A stretch of 64,000 bases of DNA from contig CAYPEI010000001.1 of assembly GCA_964409775.1 (NCBI GenBank), positions 1 through 64,000 of the forward strand, read 5' to 3'. Source of the stretch: JAHBXL01 sp964409775 (lineage in GTDB: Bacteria; Planctomycetota; Phycisphaerae; Phycisphaerales; UBA1924). Made by a program: the position numbers and the translations under genes. The notes below the pieces were generated by a model. It did not search any database. It had not been told where the DNA came from and worked only from the letters and a program-made list of their open reading frames with translations. Shown in pieces: positions 37,348 through 45,819 of the stretch; the first letter of the stretch is position 1, and every line of letters starts with the position of its first letter.

Positions 37348-38847
37348 TCAGGCACACGGTCCGCTGAACCACGCGGAGAGGAACGCGAAGATGTCGGGCA
37401 CCTCGGTGCGGCCGTTGTTGTCAAAGTCCGCGTTTCCGCCGAACCAGGAGGAAAGGAACGCGAAGATGTCCGGGACCTGGATCGAGCCGTTGCCGTCCCA
37501 GTCCGCCGGGCAGGCCACCGGGAACTGGAACCACGCCACATCCTCGGCGCCGACGATGCCGTCGCCCGTCACGTCAAACAGGCTGAAGTTCGGGCCGACG
37601 TCGTCGAGCACGACTCGCCCGTTGTACATCCCGTCCATGTCGATACCGGAACCGTCGTTGAAGGCGATGAACCACTCGACCGCGGTGCGGTCACTGGGGG
37701 TTACCGCGCTGTCGCCGTCCACATCGCCCTGCAGGATGTCGAAGCCGACATCTGTCCACACATAGAGCGAATCTTCGGGCTGGGCATAGGCCGTCCCGAC
37801 AATCGCCGAGGTCCTCCAGAGCAGAGGGTTGAGATAGTTGGACGGGTTCTTCTTCAGCCAGCGGTGGATGAGTTGATACGTAAGGCCGGAGTTGGAGCCG
37901 CCGGCGCCGGCGATGACATCCGCCAGTGCCTCGGCGATGCTGAAGTGCGAGCCCTCGGCGATCGACGTGTCGATGGGCTGTTCCGGCTCGCCGGTGAGCA
38001 TCGCGGCGCCCGCCTGCGTGAGCGGGAACACCAGTGAGACCACGGTCAGGTTTGTGCTCGCTTCGTGGGCGAACCGCAGGTTCACGACCGGGTCGTACAG
38101 CCCGATGTCCGAGCCGCCGAAGATCTGCGAGGCAAGGCGATAGCCGCCCGCCCGCTGGAAGAACCTGCCGCGGACGACCATCTCCTCGCCGGGGTCGAGC
38201 CGTCCGTCGTGGTTCCCTGTCTGCGAGACAATCTCGGCATCGAAGCAACCGCACATGGCCAGCGCGAAGTCGGCTCCTGTGCGTTCAAAGAACGGGGGCG
38301 TAGACCAGATCGTGTCCATGTCCGCGGCGCACGTGGGCACCCGGTCGACGAGGTACGGATCGGCGAATCGTCCGCCGAACCTCCCGGCGATGCCCAGTGC
38401 GCGGGAGCGTGCCTGCGCGGGGAACTCGCCGCCGGTGTTCCGGTCACGGTCCACATCGATCTCGACAAATCCGTACACCGGGCTCGGCCCGAAGCGATCG
38501 GGCTCGTAGTCGGCGCCGTTCAAGCCAAGCGGGCCGGGCGGATTCACCAGCCCCGCGAAGACGACGTCGATCCGGACGATCTGCGCATCGGCCACCTCGG
38601 CCGGCAGTCCCACGTAGGGGTTCGCAACGGGGTTCAGCGGCGCCCAGGGAATCAGCGAGACCGAGAGAATGTCAGGGAGCGTCGCGCCGGGGAGGAGCAC
38701 ACCATCCGCCCCGCTGTCGGTGCGGCGGATCCGTGTGTCGCCGGGCGAATCGGTCCAGAGCGTGCGGTCTACCGATGCCAGCGCAGAGCCCGAGGCGACC
38801 AGACAGGCCGCGGCCATGCGGATGCCGGAGTTCGTGTTTCGAGTCAT
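37348..38847 (-). CDS. secreted protein with C-terminal GC-type dockerin-like domain
   Basis: 499 residues from the ATG at 38847, which overlaps the stop of the response regulator (ATGA, 38844-38847). Signal peptide MAAACLVASGSALASV. The body is a beta-rich region of unknown family with a Cys pair (AMCGCFDA). It is followed by two dockerin-I-like loops (DVDGDSAVTPSD, DVTGDGIVGAED). The last 55 residues carry two copies of VPDIFAFLS(S/A)WF, opened by CPADWDGNG and closed by GPCA. The same end is found on three other proteins here. The function of the body is unknown. Confidence 0.8.
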   Translation of the reverse strand: MTRNTNSGIRMAAACLVASGSALASVDRTLWTDSPGDTRIRRTDSGADGVLLPGATLPDILSVSLIPWAPLNPVANPYVGLPAEVADAQIVRIDVVFAGLVNPPGPLGLNGADYEPDRFGPSPVYGFVEIDVDRDRNTGGEFPAQARSRALGIAGRFGGRFADPYLVDRVPTCAADMDTIWSTPPFFERTGADFALAMCGCFDAEIVSQTGNHDGRLDPGEEMVVRGRFFQRAGGYRLASQIFGGSDIGLYDPVVNLRFAHEASTNLTVVSLVFPLTQAGAAMLTGEPEQPIDTSIAEGSHFSIAEALADVIAGAGGSNSGLTYQLIHRWLKKNPSNYLNPLLWRTSAIVGTAYAQPEDSLYVWTDVGFDILQGDVDGDSAVTPSDRTAVEWFIAFNDGSGIDMDGMYNGRVVLDDVGPNFSLFDVTGDGIVGAEDVAWFQFPVACPADWDGNGSIQVPDIFAFLSSWFGGNADFDNNGRTEVPDIFAFLSAWFSGPCA

Positions 38848-40343
38848 GTCTGCGCCGCCTCTTCTTTCTGCACGTGCGCCTGCAGGCCGTAACGCTCGAT
38901 GCGGTACCGCAGGCTGCTGCGTTGCATGCCGATCAGCCGGGCGGCACGGGAAACATTCCCACGAGTGAACCGCAGCGACTGGATGATCAACTCTCGCTCT
39001 ACATCGGCCGCGCGATGAACTCCCGATTCGAAATCGAAGTTCAACCCGCCTCGCGCGGGGCGAGCCGCCTCGGCCCCGGTCCCGGATGCCGCCCGGAGCG
39101 CGGTGCCCGCCGCGCCCAGCCCCAGTTCTGCCGGCCCGATCTCCGGTCCGTCGGCGAGCATCGCCGCGCGCTGGCAGGCATTGACCAGTTCTCGCACGTT
39201 GCCCGGCCACGGATGATCCTTCAGCGCCTGCTCGGCCCTCTGCGAGAGCCGGCACTCCGGGCGGCCGAACTGCCGCCGGAAGCGCTCGATCATCACGCGG
39301 GCGATCGCGAGCACATCGTCGCCGCGTTCGCGCAGCGGCGGGATTTGAACGGTGAACGCATTCAGGCGGAAGAGCAAGTCCCGTCGGAAGCGGCCCTGGG
39401 CGACCTTGGCATCAAGATCCTGGTTCGAAGCGGCGATCACCCTTACCCGCACCCGGCGCTCCTTCGTGCCGCCGATGCGCCGGAAGTGCCCGCTCTCGAC
39501 CACGACGAGGAGTTTGGACTGAAGTTCCAGCGGCGTCTCCGAGACTTCGTCAAGGAAGATCGTGCCCCCATCCGCCATCTCGAACAGCCCGGCGCGTGCC
39601 TCGCGCGCATCGGTGAACGCCCCGCGCTCGTGGCCGAACAACTCGCCCTCGACCAGGTTTGCCGGCAACGCGGAGCAGTTGACGTGCACGAACGGCGGTT
39701 CGCCCTGTCCACCCGTCGCGGCGACGCGGCACGCCTGCGCGTGGATGTGCCGCGCCAGGACGCCCTTGCCCGCGCCGGTCTCTCCGAGCAGGAGGAAGCA
39801 GGGGAGCGGCGTCGGATGCGATGTCTCCGCTTCGGGCGGCAGCGGCACCGCCGAGAGTCGAGTCGCCAGGTCGAGCGCGCCACGCCACGCCGCGCTCGAA
39901 CCCAGCGCCTCAAACTCCTGATCACGGGTCTTCTCGAGCCGTTCATACAACTGCACGCGCTGCCGCAGCCGTCGGCTCTCCAGCCATCGCGGAACGCTGA
40001 GGATCAGTTCTTCGGTGTGCAGCGGCTTGGTGAGGTAATCGTCGGCGCCCAGACGCATCGCCGCGACCGCCGTCTCGACAGTCGCGTTGCCGGTCATGGC
40101 CACGATGACACCCTCGAACGCCTCGCGGCCTTCCCGCAACTCGCGGATGATGTCCAGCCCTTCATGCCCCGCGCTGGTCAGCGCCAAGTCGGTGAGCACC
40201 ATGTCCGGAACGGTGCCGGTGAGGTACCCCCGGGCCTGCACGGCACTCGCGGCCTCTGCGACGTCGTGGCCGGCCTTTCGCAGCGTCTTCGCGATCGCGA
40301 AACGCAGGTCACCGTCATCCTCGATGAGCAGAATTTTGGCCAC
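38844..40343 (-). CDS. sigma-54-dependent response regulator, NtrC type
   Basis: The 499-residue protein uses a GTG start. The receiver domain (about 1-120) has the acidic pair in LLIEDD, the phospho-acceptor Asp in MVLTDLAL, and Lys in DYLTKP. The AAA+ domain has Walker A GETGAGKG, the sigma-54 contact loop GAFTDA (ELFGHERGAFTDARE), and Walker B GGTIFLDEVS. The C-terminal Fis-type helix-turn-helix is NVSRAARLIGMQRSSLRYRIERYG. It overlaps the histidine kinase gene by 29 bases at its 5' end and the dockerin-type gene by four at its 3' end. It is likely to activate a sigma-54 promoter when phosphorylated by that kinase. Confidence 0.94.
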   Translation of the reverse strand: MAKILLIEDDGDLRFAIAKTLRKAGHDVAEAASAVQARGYLTGTVPDMVLTDLALTSAGHEGLDIIRELREGREAFEGVIVAMTGNATVETAVAAMRLGADDYLTKPLHTEELILSVPRWLESRRLRQRVQLYERLEKTRDQEFEALGSSAAWRGALDLATRLSAVPLPPEAETSHPTPLPCFLLLGETGAGKGVLARHIHAQACRVAATGGQGEPPFVHVNCSALPANLVEGELFGHERGAFTDAREARAGLFEMADGGTIFLDEVSETPLELQSKLLVVVESGHFRRIGGTKERRVRVRVIAASNQDLDAKVAQGRFRRDLLFRLNAFTVQIPPLRERGDDVLAIARVMIERFRRQFGRPECRLSQRAEQALKDHPWPGNVRELVNACQRAAMLADGPEIGPAELGLGAAGTALRAASGTGAEAARPARGGLNFDFESGVHRAADVERELIIQSLRFTRGNVSRAARLIGMQRSSLRYRIERYGLQAHVQKEEAAQT

Positions 40344-41928
40344 TCAATACCTCCGGGTGGCCAGCCGTGGCCACCCCGGACGAATCTGACTCGATCGGCC
40401 CGATCGGCATCCGAGCCGAAAAGACCGCCCCACGATCGCCGGGAGCGAGTGCTCCCGTAATCCCACCATCGTGGGGGATGTCCTGCAACGTCAAGGTCCC
40501 GCCATGCGCGCGGACGACCTGCTGAGCGAGAGCAAGTCCGATGCCGGTGCCTTCACGCTTTGTTGTGAAGTATGGCGCAAAGATCCGCTCACGCAACTCC
40601 GCCGGCACGCCCAGACCATTGTCCTGCACCCGGAGTTCCCACTGGTCGCTTGCTTTCCCATCTTCACGCGCGAGTTGCCGGCAGGTGACGCTGACCACCC
40701 CCGCCTGCGAGGGTGGGTGGGGGCTGGAAGCGATGGAATCCAGGGCATTCGAGATTAGTGCCCCGAGTGCGAGTTCCAGGTGCCTGGGGTCAAAGGCTGC
40801 CCTCTTTGGGGCATGGGTTGCGTCGAGTTCGAGCCGGATCCGGGTTGCCTGAGCCTTTGGGCGGTAGGCCTCGACCACTCTCCCGAGCCATTCTGCCGGG
40901 TCCAGGGACTGGTGCACGATTTCAAGAGGGCGCGTCGCCTGCAGCAGGTCGCGGAGCCAGTGCTCGAAGCGATCGACCGCGCCGATGATGCGGTCCTGGT
41001 TCTCGCCGATGTCGGCTCGAAGTTCGGGCGCCACGGAGGGCGAATCGAGTTCGCGCCGTGAGAGTTCGGCAAGACCCCGGATGCCGGCCAGGGGGCTCCG
41101 GAGGTTGTGGGCGATCCGTCGGGCGACCTCTCCGACCGCGGCCAGCCGCTCGCGCTCCACTGCCTCGTCCTGCATGCGCTTGACCATGCCCGCCATCGAG
41201 TTCACTTCCTTGGACAGCGAGCCCAGTTCATCGAGCCCGCGGACCGGGATCCGGTGCGCAAAGTCGCCCGCGGCGATCCGGCCCGCCGCGGTGCGCAGTT
41301 CGGCCACGGGCTGCACCACCCAGCGACGCACGAGCAGCAAGCCCAGAATGCACAGGAGCACGATCAGGATCGCGACGATGGCGCTCAGGACGACGAGTTC
41401 TCGCCGGACATCCGTCGCGCGGATGACCAGGCGATGGGTGTCCTCGATGATGCGGGACTCGATTCGCCGGACCAGCGATAGGGTGTTTGTGAGCGCCGCG
41501 GCGGCGCCGCCGTGTGCATCCGGCGTGGGCCGTGCAAGCCACGTTTCGCCCAGGTCCCGCGTTTCGGAGAGTCGGTTTCGAAGGTTGGCCAGCGAGGTCT
41601 TGCCGGTCACGGTCGTGACGGCATCGTCCGCCACGAGTCGTTGCATGGCGCTGCTGATCTTGCGGCCCTGCTCCTCGAACTGGCCGCGAGTGCCCGGATC
41701 GGCCGCGTCGTCTGCGGATGGCGTCCCGGGATCGACCAGCAGTTCCTGCTGCTTCTCGAGCGCAAACCGGATGGCCTGGAGTTGAATGAGCGCCGAGGAC
41801 ATCACCTCGAAGGGACGGCGCACCTCGTTCTGCATGTGGTTGATGGCCCAGATGCTCGCCGAGATCGAGAGGATCACCGTTAGGCCGATGACCCCCAGCA
41901 GCAGCGCAAACTTGGTCTGAAGCGACAT
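40315..41928 (-). CDS. membrane sensor histidine kinase
   Basis: 537 residues from the ATG at 41928. Two transmembrane helices (about 7-28 and 180-202) flank a periplasmic helical sensor of about 150 residues. A HAMP linker (RRWVVQPVAELRTAAGRIAAGDF) leads to the dimerisation domain with the phospho-acceptor His in RRIAHNLRSPLAGI. The ATPase domain has an N box (ALGALISNALDSI), G1 (VQDNGLGVP), F box and G2 (REGTGIGLALAQQVV). It is the probable partner of the sigma-54 regulator whose gene it overlaps by 29 bases. The signal is unknown. Confidence 0.93.
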   Translation of the reverse strand: MSLQTKFALLLGVIGLTVILSISASIWAINHMQNEVRRPFEVMSSALIQLQAIRFALEKQQELLVDPGTPSADDAADPGTRGQFEEQGRKISSAMQRLVADDAVTTVTGKTSLANLRNRLSETRDLGETWLARPTPDAHGGAAAALTNTLSLVRRIESRIIEDTHRLVIRATDVRRELVVLSAIVAILIVLLCILGLLLVRRWVVQPVAELRTAAGRIAAGDFAHRIPVRGLDELGSLSKEVNSMAGMVKRMQDEAVERERLAAVGEVARRIAHNLRSPLAGIRGLAELSRRELDSPSVAPELRADIGENQDRIIGAVDRFEHWLRDLLQATRPLEIVHQSLDPAEWLGRVVEAYRPKAQATRIRLELDATHAPKRAAFDPRHLELALGALISNALDSIASSPHPPSQAGVVSVTCRQLAREDGKASDQWELRVQDNGLGVPAELRERIFAPYFTTKREGTGIGLALAQQVVRAHGGTLTLQDIPHDGGITGALAPGDRGAVFSARMPIGPIESDSSGVATAGHPEVLSGQNSAHRG

Positions 41929-42009
41929 GACGCGTCCCGGCCCGAGGCCCATCCCTGGCCCGCGGCGAGACAGAATACACAATCCGGGGTGTGCGCGGGT
42001 CGATCGAGA

Positions 42010-42861
42010 TCAGCGGCCGGGATCGAACCCCCAGGCCCAGTTCGGCTGATCCAGCGGCGCGAGGGTTGATTCAACGTGCCCGTCGATGAACGAGACGTTG
42101 ATCCCCTTGTTGTGCCTGAGTGCCGGGTACCAATAGCGGTTGTTGATGAACAGCGTCGTGCTGTTGAGCGACGGTCCCGAGAACAGCGGGTTGGCGCTGA
42201 TCTGCGCAGCCCGCCGCCCGTCCACGTCCCACGAGAGCGGGATGAGATTCGGGGCGATCTGGCCCTGCCCCTCCATGATCCTGCTCGTCAGCAGTACCTG
42301 GGGACTTCTGCCGGCCTGCTGCTGGCGCTCGGAGTACCGGAGCCGGACGTTGAATCCGTAGGAGATGTTCTGAGGCGGCTGGATCGCGCCCTCGGTGCAG
42401 GGTGTGCCCGACCACGCCGTCACCGTGCCGCGAACCTCGGGGCATCGCAGCGGGTCGTTGCCCTGCGCATCGGGCAGCGGGTGGCTGTTCTCGGCGCCCC
42501 AGGTCCAGAACTCGTCGATGCCGTACTGGTAATCGATGAACGTCTCAAGCCGGAACGACTTGCGCCCGGGGAGGTCTTCATCATCGCCACGGTTGGGGTG
42601 AAGGGTGTCGTCGGCGAACGTTGCGAAGTCAAAAGCACAGGATCGCAGCGACACCTGGCACTTGAACGAACGGGCCGAGGCTACCGTGCCGCGTGCCGCC
42701 GGGAGCAGCAGCGAGATGAGCGTTGCGAGAATGGCGATGACGACGAGAATCTCGATGAGTGTGAAGCCGCACGCCGGGCGCGCCCGGTTGCTTGGCCGTG
42801 TCGTTCCGAAGATGTTTCGCGCTTCCGAGAACACGGAAGGCCTCTTCTTCTGGTCGCCCAT
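42010..42861 (-). CDS. pilin-like secreted protein with H-x9-DG tail
   Basis: 283 residues from the ATG at 42861. A leader of about 30 residues ends in CGFTLIEILVVIAILATLISLLLPA, the prepilin cleavage and methylation motif with its hydrophobic helix. The body is unassigned. Near the end HNKGINVSFIDGH fits the H-x9-DG signature. Such proteins are abundant in planctomycetes, and their role is not known. It lies 81 bases before the histidine kinase gene on the same strand. Upstream, an inverted repeat CTCCAC/GTGGAG (42913-42931) and another TGAAGT/ACTTCA (42977-42994) are visible, of unknown meaning. Confidence 0.83.
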   Translation of the reverse strand: MGDQKKRPSVFSEARNIFGTTRPSNRARPACGFTLIEILVVIAILATLISLLLPAARGTVASARSFKCQVSLRSCAFDFATFADDTLHPNRGDDEDLPGRKSFRLETFIDYQYGIDEFWTWGAENSHPLPDAQGNDPLRCPEVRGTVTAWSGTPCTEGAIQPPQNISYGFNVRLRYSERQQQAGRSPQVLLTSRIMEGQGQIAPNLIPLSWDVDGRRAAQISANPLFSGPSLNSTTLFINNRYWYPALRHNKGINVSFIDGHVESTLAPLDQPNWAWGFDPGR

Positions 42862-43094
42862 TGCCCCAGCCCCGACAAGACATGATACAGCGGTCCGTCG
42901 CACTTTCGTACCTCCACAACCATGGTGGAGAACACGCGAACTGAACATCGCCTGTTCTGGGGACATCAACCTCCGGTGAAGTACACGGACTTCACTTCTT
43001 GAGGATTGTTCGCCGGCCAGGGGCCCCGGGTTCCGAAAAATCGAGAAGATCGTTTGGATTTTGTATAGTGGAATGCTGGTGTTCGACCGCTGAA

Positions 43095-43179
43095 TGCCGG
43101 AGACAGGAATCGAACCTGCACGGGGGTTGAGCCCGGCGGATTTTGAATCCGCTGCGTCTGCCAGTTCCGCCACTCCGGC
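43095..43179 (-). tRNA. tRNA-Leu (anticodon CAA)
   Basis: An 85-base class II tRNA. The acceptor stem is GCCGGAG paired with CTCCGGC, with discriminator A. The anticodon stem GCGGA/TCCGC encloses TTCAAAA, giving CAA. A variable arm (GGGCTCAACCCCC) and the TTCGATTC T-loop are present. CCA is not encoded. Confidence 0.97.
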
Positions 43180-43246
43180 GAGTGACCGCGGGAGTGTATC
43201 GCGGGAGGGTGCCCGCTTCACTTCCGGATCGCACCCGCAAAGCGAA

Positions 43247-43272
43247 AAGGCCGGGAGGCATCTCCCGGCCTT
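43247..43272 (-). terminator. hairpin terminator after the VIT/VWA gene
   Basis: AAGGCCGGGAG and CTCCCGGCCTT form a perfect 11-bp stem with a 4-base loop. On the minus strand it is followed by TTCGCTTT, so it suits termination of the gene ending at 43327. Confidence 0.75.
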
Positions 43273-43326
43273 CGGTCACTTGTCGCCCTGCATGCAATCG
43301 TGTCGAGTTCGATCAGCCGCCGAACC

Positions 43327-45675
43327 TCAGCAGGGATCCTCGGGAGCGCACACCAGGACGCGCTTGCCGTCGACCATCAGGTAGACCGCGCCGCGGAGCG
43401 AGAGCAACGCCTGACGGCCGCCGCCCTGGTCGGTCGCCGCGAGTCTGCGGACGAGTTCGAAGTGCTCGGGCGAACCGAAAGTGATCTTGATGTCGGGCTT
43501 CTCGAGTTCGGGCTTGTCGACGAGGTTGCTGTCGATCCACTTTCCTGCGCGGCAGAAGAGCGTCTGGTCGGCGACCTGCATGACGGAGGCGACCCGACGC
43601 TCCTGCATGCTCGCATCCCAGAACCTGTTCTCTGAGTTGGCGCACGTCTGGGCCTGAGCCGCCTTGAGGTTCATGGACTGATTCACCGCCCCGGTGCCCG
43701 CGCGATCGGCTACGCGAGTCGCGGCGGTCTCCAGCGCGAGCCGGACCTGCTCATCGTGGTCGCGCACCGCAACGGGCGAGCCGGAGGGATCCTCGGCCAG
43801 GAATGACGTGTACTCCGTCAGAATGCCCCATCGCATCGAGAGTTTCACGACCTCGTCGATCAGTTCCTTGGTCCGCGGGTCGGTGCGGACATCGCCGCTG
43901 ACTCCTGCCTGCCGCACTTCGTCGAGGAGGAATGCGATCTTGCGCGAGGCCCAGAGACGCGGCACAAACGCGTTCGCCGTGGTGGCCCGCGAGGGATCGA
44001 GCACGTACTCGAACGTCCTGTGCTGGCCGAGGTACTCGCCCTCCAACGTCAGCCGCACTCCCTCCTTCGTGGTCATGTAGCGACCGAGGACGACGAGTTG
44101 GTCGCCCTCAAACAGGTCGGGCATGCGCCCGGGCATGACGTCCATCGTCGCAGGCATGCGCGGGGACGGGTCGGCCAGGTGCCTCGCCGCGAGCACCGGC
44201 TCGCTCATCACCGGCCCGGCCAGACGACGGAACACCCGCGAGACCGAGGTCTCGATGTTCTCCCCGGGAAGGACGTTGATGGATGCGCCGCGGGCGACTT
44301 CGGCGAGTTTGTCCAGCAGCGGCGCGTTAAGGTCGTAGCCGACGCCGAATGTGAAGACTCGTCGCTTGAACGTGTTCGCGCTGGCCGAATCTCCCCGGAT
44401 CTTCGCCTCGTCGGTGATCCCCACGGTCGGCAGGCCGTCGGTCAGGAACACGACCAGCGGCAGGAAGCCCGGTGTCACGGGCTGCTTGAGGGCCTGCTGC
44501 AAGGCCTCGTGGATGTTCGTCCCGCCCTCGGCGCGCAGCCCGTTGAGGTAGTTGCGGCCGTCGGCGAGCGTCGCAGCGTCCTTGATGACCGGGCCGTTGC
44601 CGAACCGCGCCACCGTGTCGGAGTAGTCGATGATGCTGAAGGCCTCGCCCTCGTTGAGCCCTTCGATGACGGCGACGGCTGCGCTGCGGGCCTGTTCCCA
44701 CTTCTCTCCCCGCATCGAGCCCGACCGATCGAGCACCAGCGTGACCTCGCGCTTGGGCACGCGTCGCTGCGATTCGACCGGCAAAGTCGGCACGCCGGCG
44801 AGCATCATGAAGTAGCCGGTGCCCACCGCCGCGTCGGTGTCCGGATAGAGCATGATCGAAGAGGGCAGCGGATCGTCTGATCCCGCGCCGAGCAGAAGAC
44901 TGATGCGGAACGCCCCGGGTGCGCCGCTGGCGGCAACGGGGACATCGAAGGCGATCTCCTTGTCAGAGATGCGCGTGGTGTTCAGGGGGTGGCTCGGGGA
45001 GTACACCGTGCCGATGACACGCTCGGACCGCGCATGGCCCTTCAGGGTCCACTTGGTCGCGGAGGCTTCCAGCGAGCCGGAGCGCGGCAGGAAGAAGTCG
45101 ATCCGGGAGCCGCCCGCCCCTGCCGCGGCGTCGGCGGGCAGGACATTCTCATACGTCAGCGTGATCGTGGACTGTCCCTGTGCCGGAACGGGGAAGACGC
45201 TGGATCGAACGAACGCGCAGTTGACGAACTCGAGCAGCGCGGGATCGAGGCTCCGGCGGACGATGTCCTCGTAGATTCGACGGGCTTCGTCGGCGGGCAG
45301 AACCTTCGCGGTGGGTTCCTGGCCAGGGCCATCGAAGCCGAACGAGCGGATGGCCGCGCCGTGCGGGACCGGGATGAGCATCTCGGCCTGCTGCACACTC
45401 GACGCGGGGTTCTTGACGGTCATGCGCAGGGTGGTGGTGGAGACGGACTCGCGAAGGTCCACCGTCGCGTCGACGCTGGCGATCTCCACGGCGGTGGTGT
45501 TCGGCCGGATGGTGATGGCGCGGCCGCGGGCTGCCTGCGGCACGATCACGTTTGCCACGCGGATGTCGACCGTGGAGCCCGGCGGAACGGTGATGGTCGT
45601 GGCTGCGGGTTGTGCCGCAATGGCAAGAGATACGGAGCCGGCGGCGAGGACGATCGAGGCGAGCAGTCGGCGCAT
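43327..45675 (-). CDS. secreted VIT/VWA domain protein
   Basis: 782 residues from the ATG at 45675, which has GGAGG 7 bases upstream; the frame is open further but has no other good start. Signal peptide RRLLASIVLAAGSVSLAIA. An inter-alpha-trypsin (VIT) domain spans roughly 60-190 (AEMLIPVPHGAAIRSF, ADEARRIYEDIVRR). The von Willebrand A domain starts near 295 with the metal-binding DRSGSM and includes GGTNIHEAL and VVFLTDGLPTVG. The C-terminal 180 residues have a Cys-containing tail. Such proteins usually act at the cell surface in adhesion; no specific partner is indicated here. Confidence 0.9.
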   Translation of the reverse strand: MRRLLASIVLAAGSVSLAIAAQPAATTITVPPGSTVDIRVANVIVPQAARGRAITIRPNTTAVEIASVDATVDLRESVSTTTLRMTVKNPASSVQQAEMLIPVPHGAAIRSFGFDGPGQEPTAKVLPADEARRIYEDIVRRSLDPALLEFVNCAFVRSSVFPVPAQGQSTITLTYENVLPADAAAGAGGSRIDFFLPRSGSLEASATKWTLKGHARSERVIGTVYSPSHPLNTTRISDKEIAFDVPVAASGAPGAFRISLLLGAGSDDPLPSSIMLYPDTDAAVGTGYFMMLAGVPTLPVESQRRVPKREVTLVLDRSGSMRGEKWEQARSAAVAVIEGLNEGEAFSIIDYSDTVARFGNGPVIKDAATLADGRNYLNGLRAEGGTNIHEALQQALKQPVTPGFLPLVVFLTDGLPTVGITDEAKIRGDSASANTFKRRVFTFGVGYDLNAPLLDKLAEVARGASINVLPGENIETSVSRVFRRLAGPVMSEPVLAARHLADPSPRMPATMDVMPGRMPDLFEGDQLVVLGRYMTTKEGVRLTLEGEYLGQHRTFEYVLDPSRATTANAFVPRLWASRKIAFLLDEVRQAGVSGDVRTDPRTKELIDEVVKLSMRWGILTEYTSFLAEDPSGSPVAVRDHDEQVRLALETAATRVADRAGTGAVNQSMNLKAAQAQTCANSENRFWDASMQERRVASVMQVADQTLFCRAGKWIDSNLVDKPELEKPDIKITFGSPEHFELVRRLAATDQGGGRQALLSLRGAVYLMVDGKRVLVCAPEDPC

Positions 45676-45761
45676 GGTGAGCCCTCCTTGGAGTCGGTTG
45701 GGTATACAGGCACGATGTCCGGCGACAGTCGCTTGTCCACGCGATCGACGGGAAAACGCAA

Positions 45762-45788
45762 ATCGCCCGGGCGGCGAGCCCGGGCGAT
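45762..45788 (-). terminator. hairpin terminator after aspS
   Basis: ATCGCCCGGGC and GCCCGGGCGAT form an 11-bp stem around a 5-base loop. On the minus strand it is followed by TTGCGTTTTC. It lies 31 bases after the aspS stop and upstream of the VIT/VWA gene, separating the two. Confidence 0.75.
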
Positions 45789-45819
45789 GCAAACGGACTC
45801 CAAATAGAGTCAGGGAGCG

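Noticed and set aside
42913..42994. Short inverted repeats before the pilin-like gene
   Set aside because: Six-bp arms only, with no associated regulator or recognisable site. Mentioned in the gene entry but not called as a feature.
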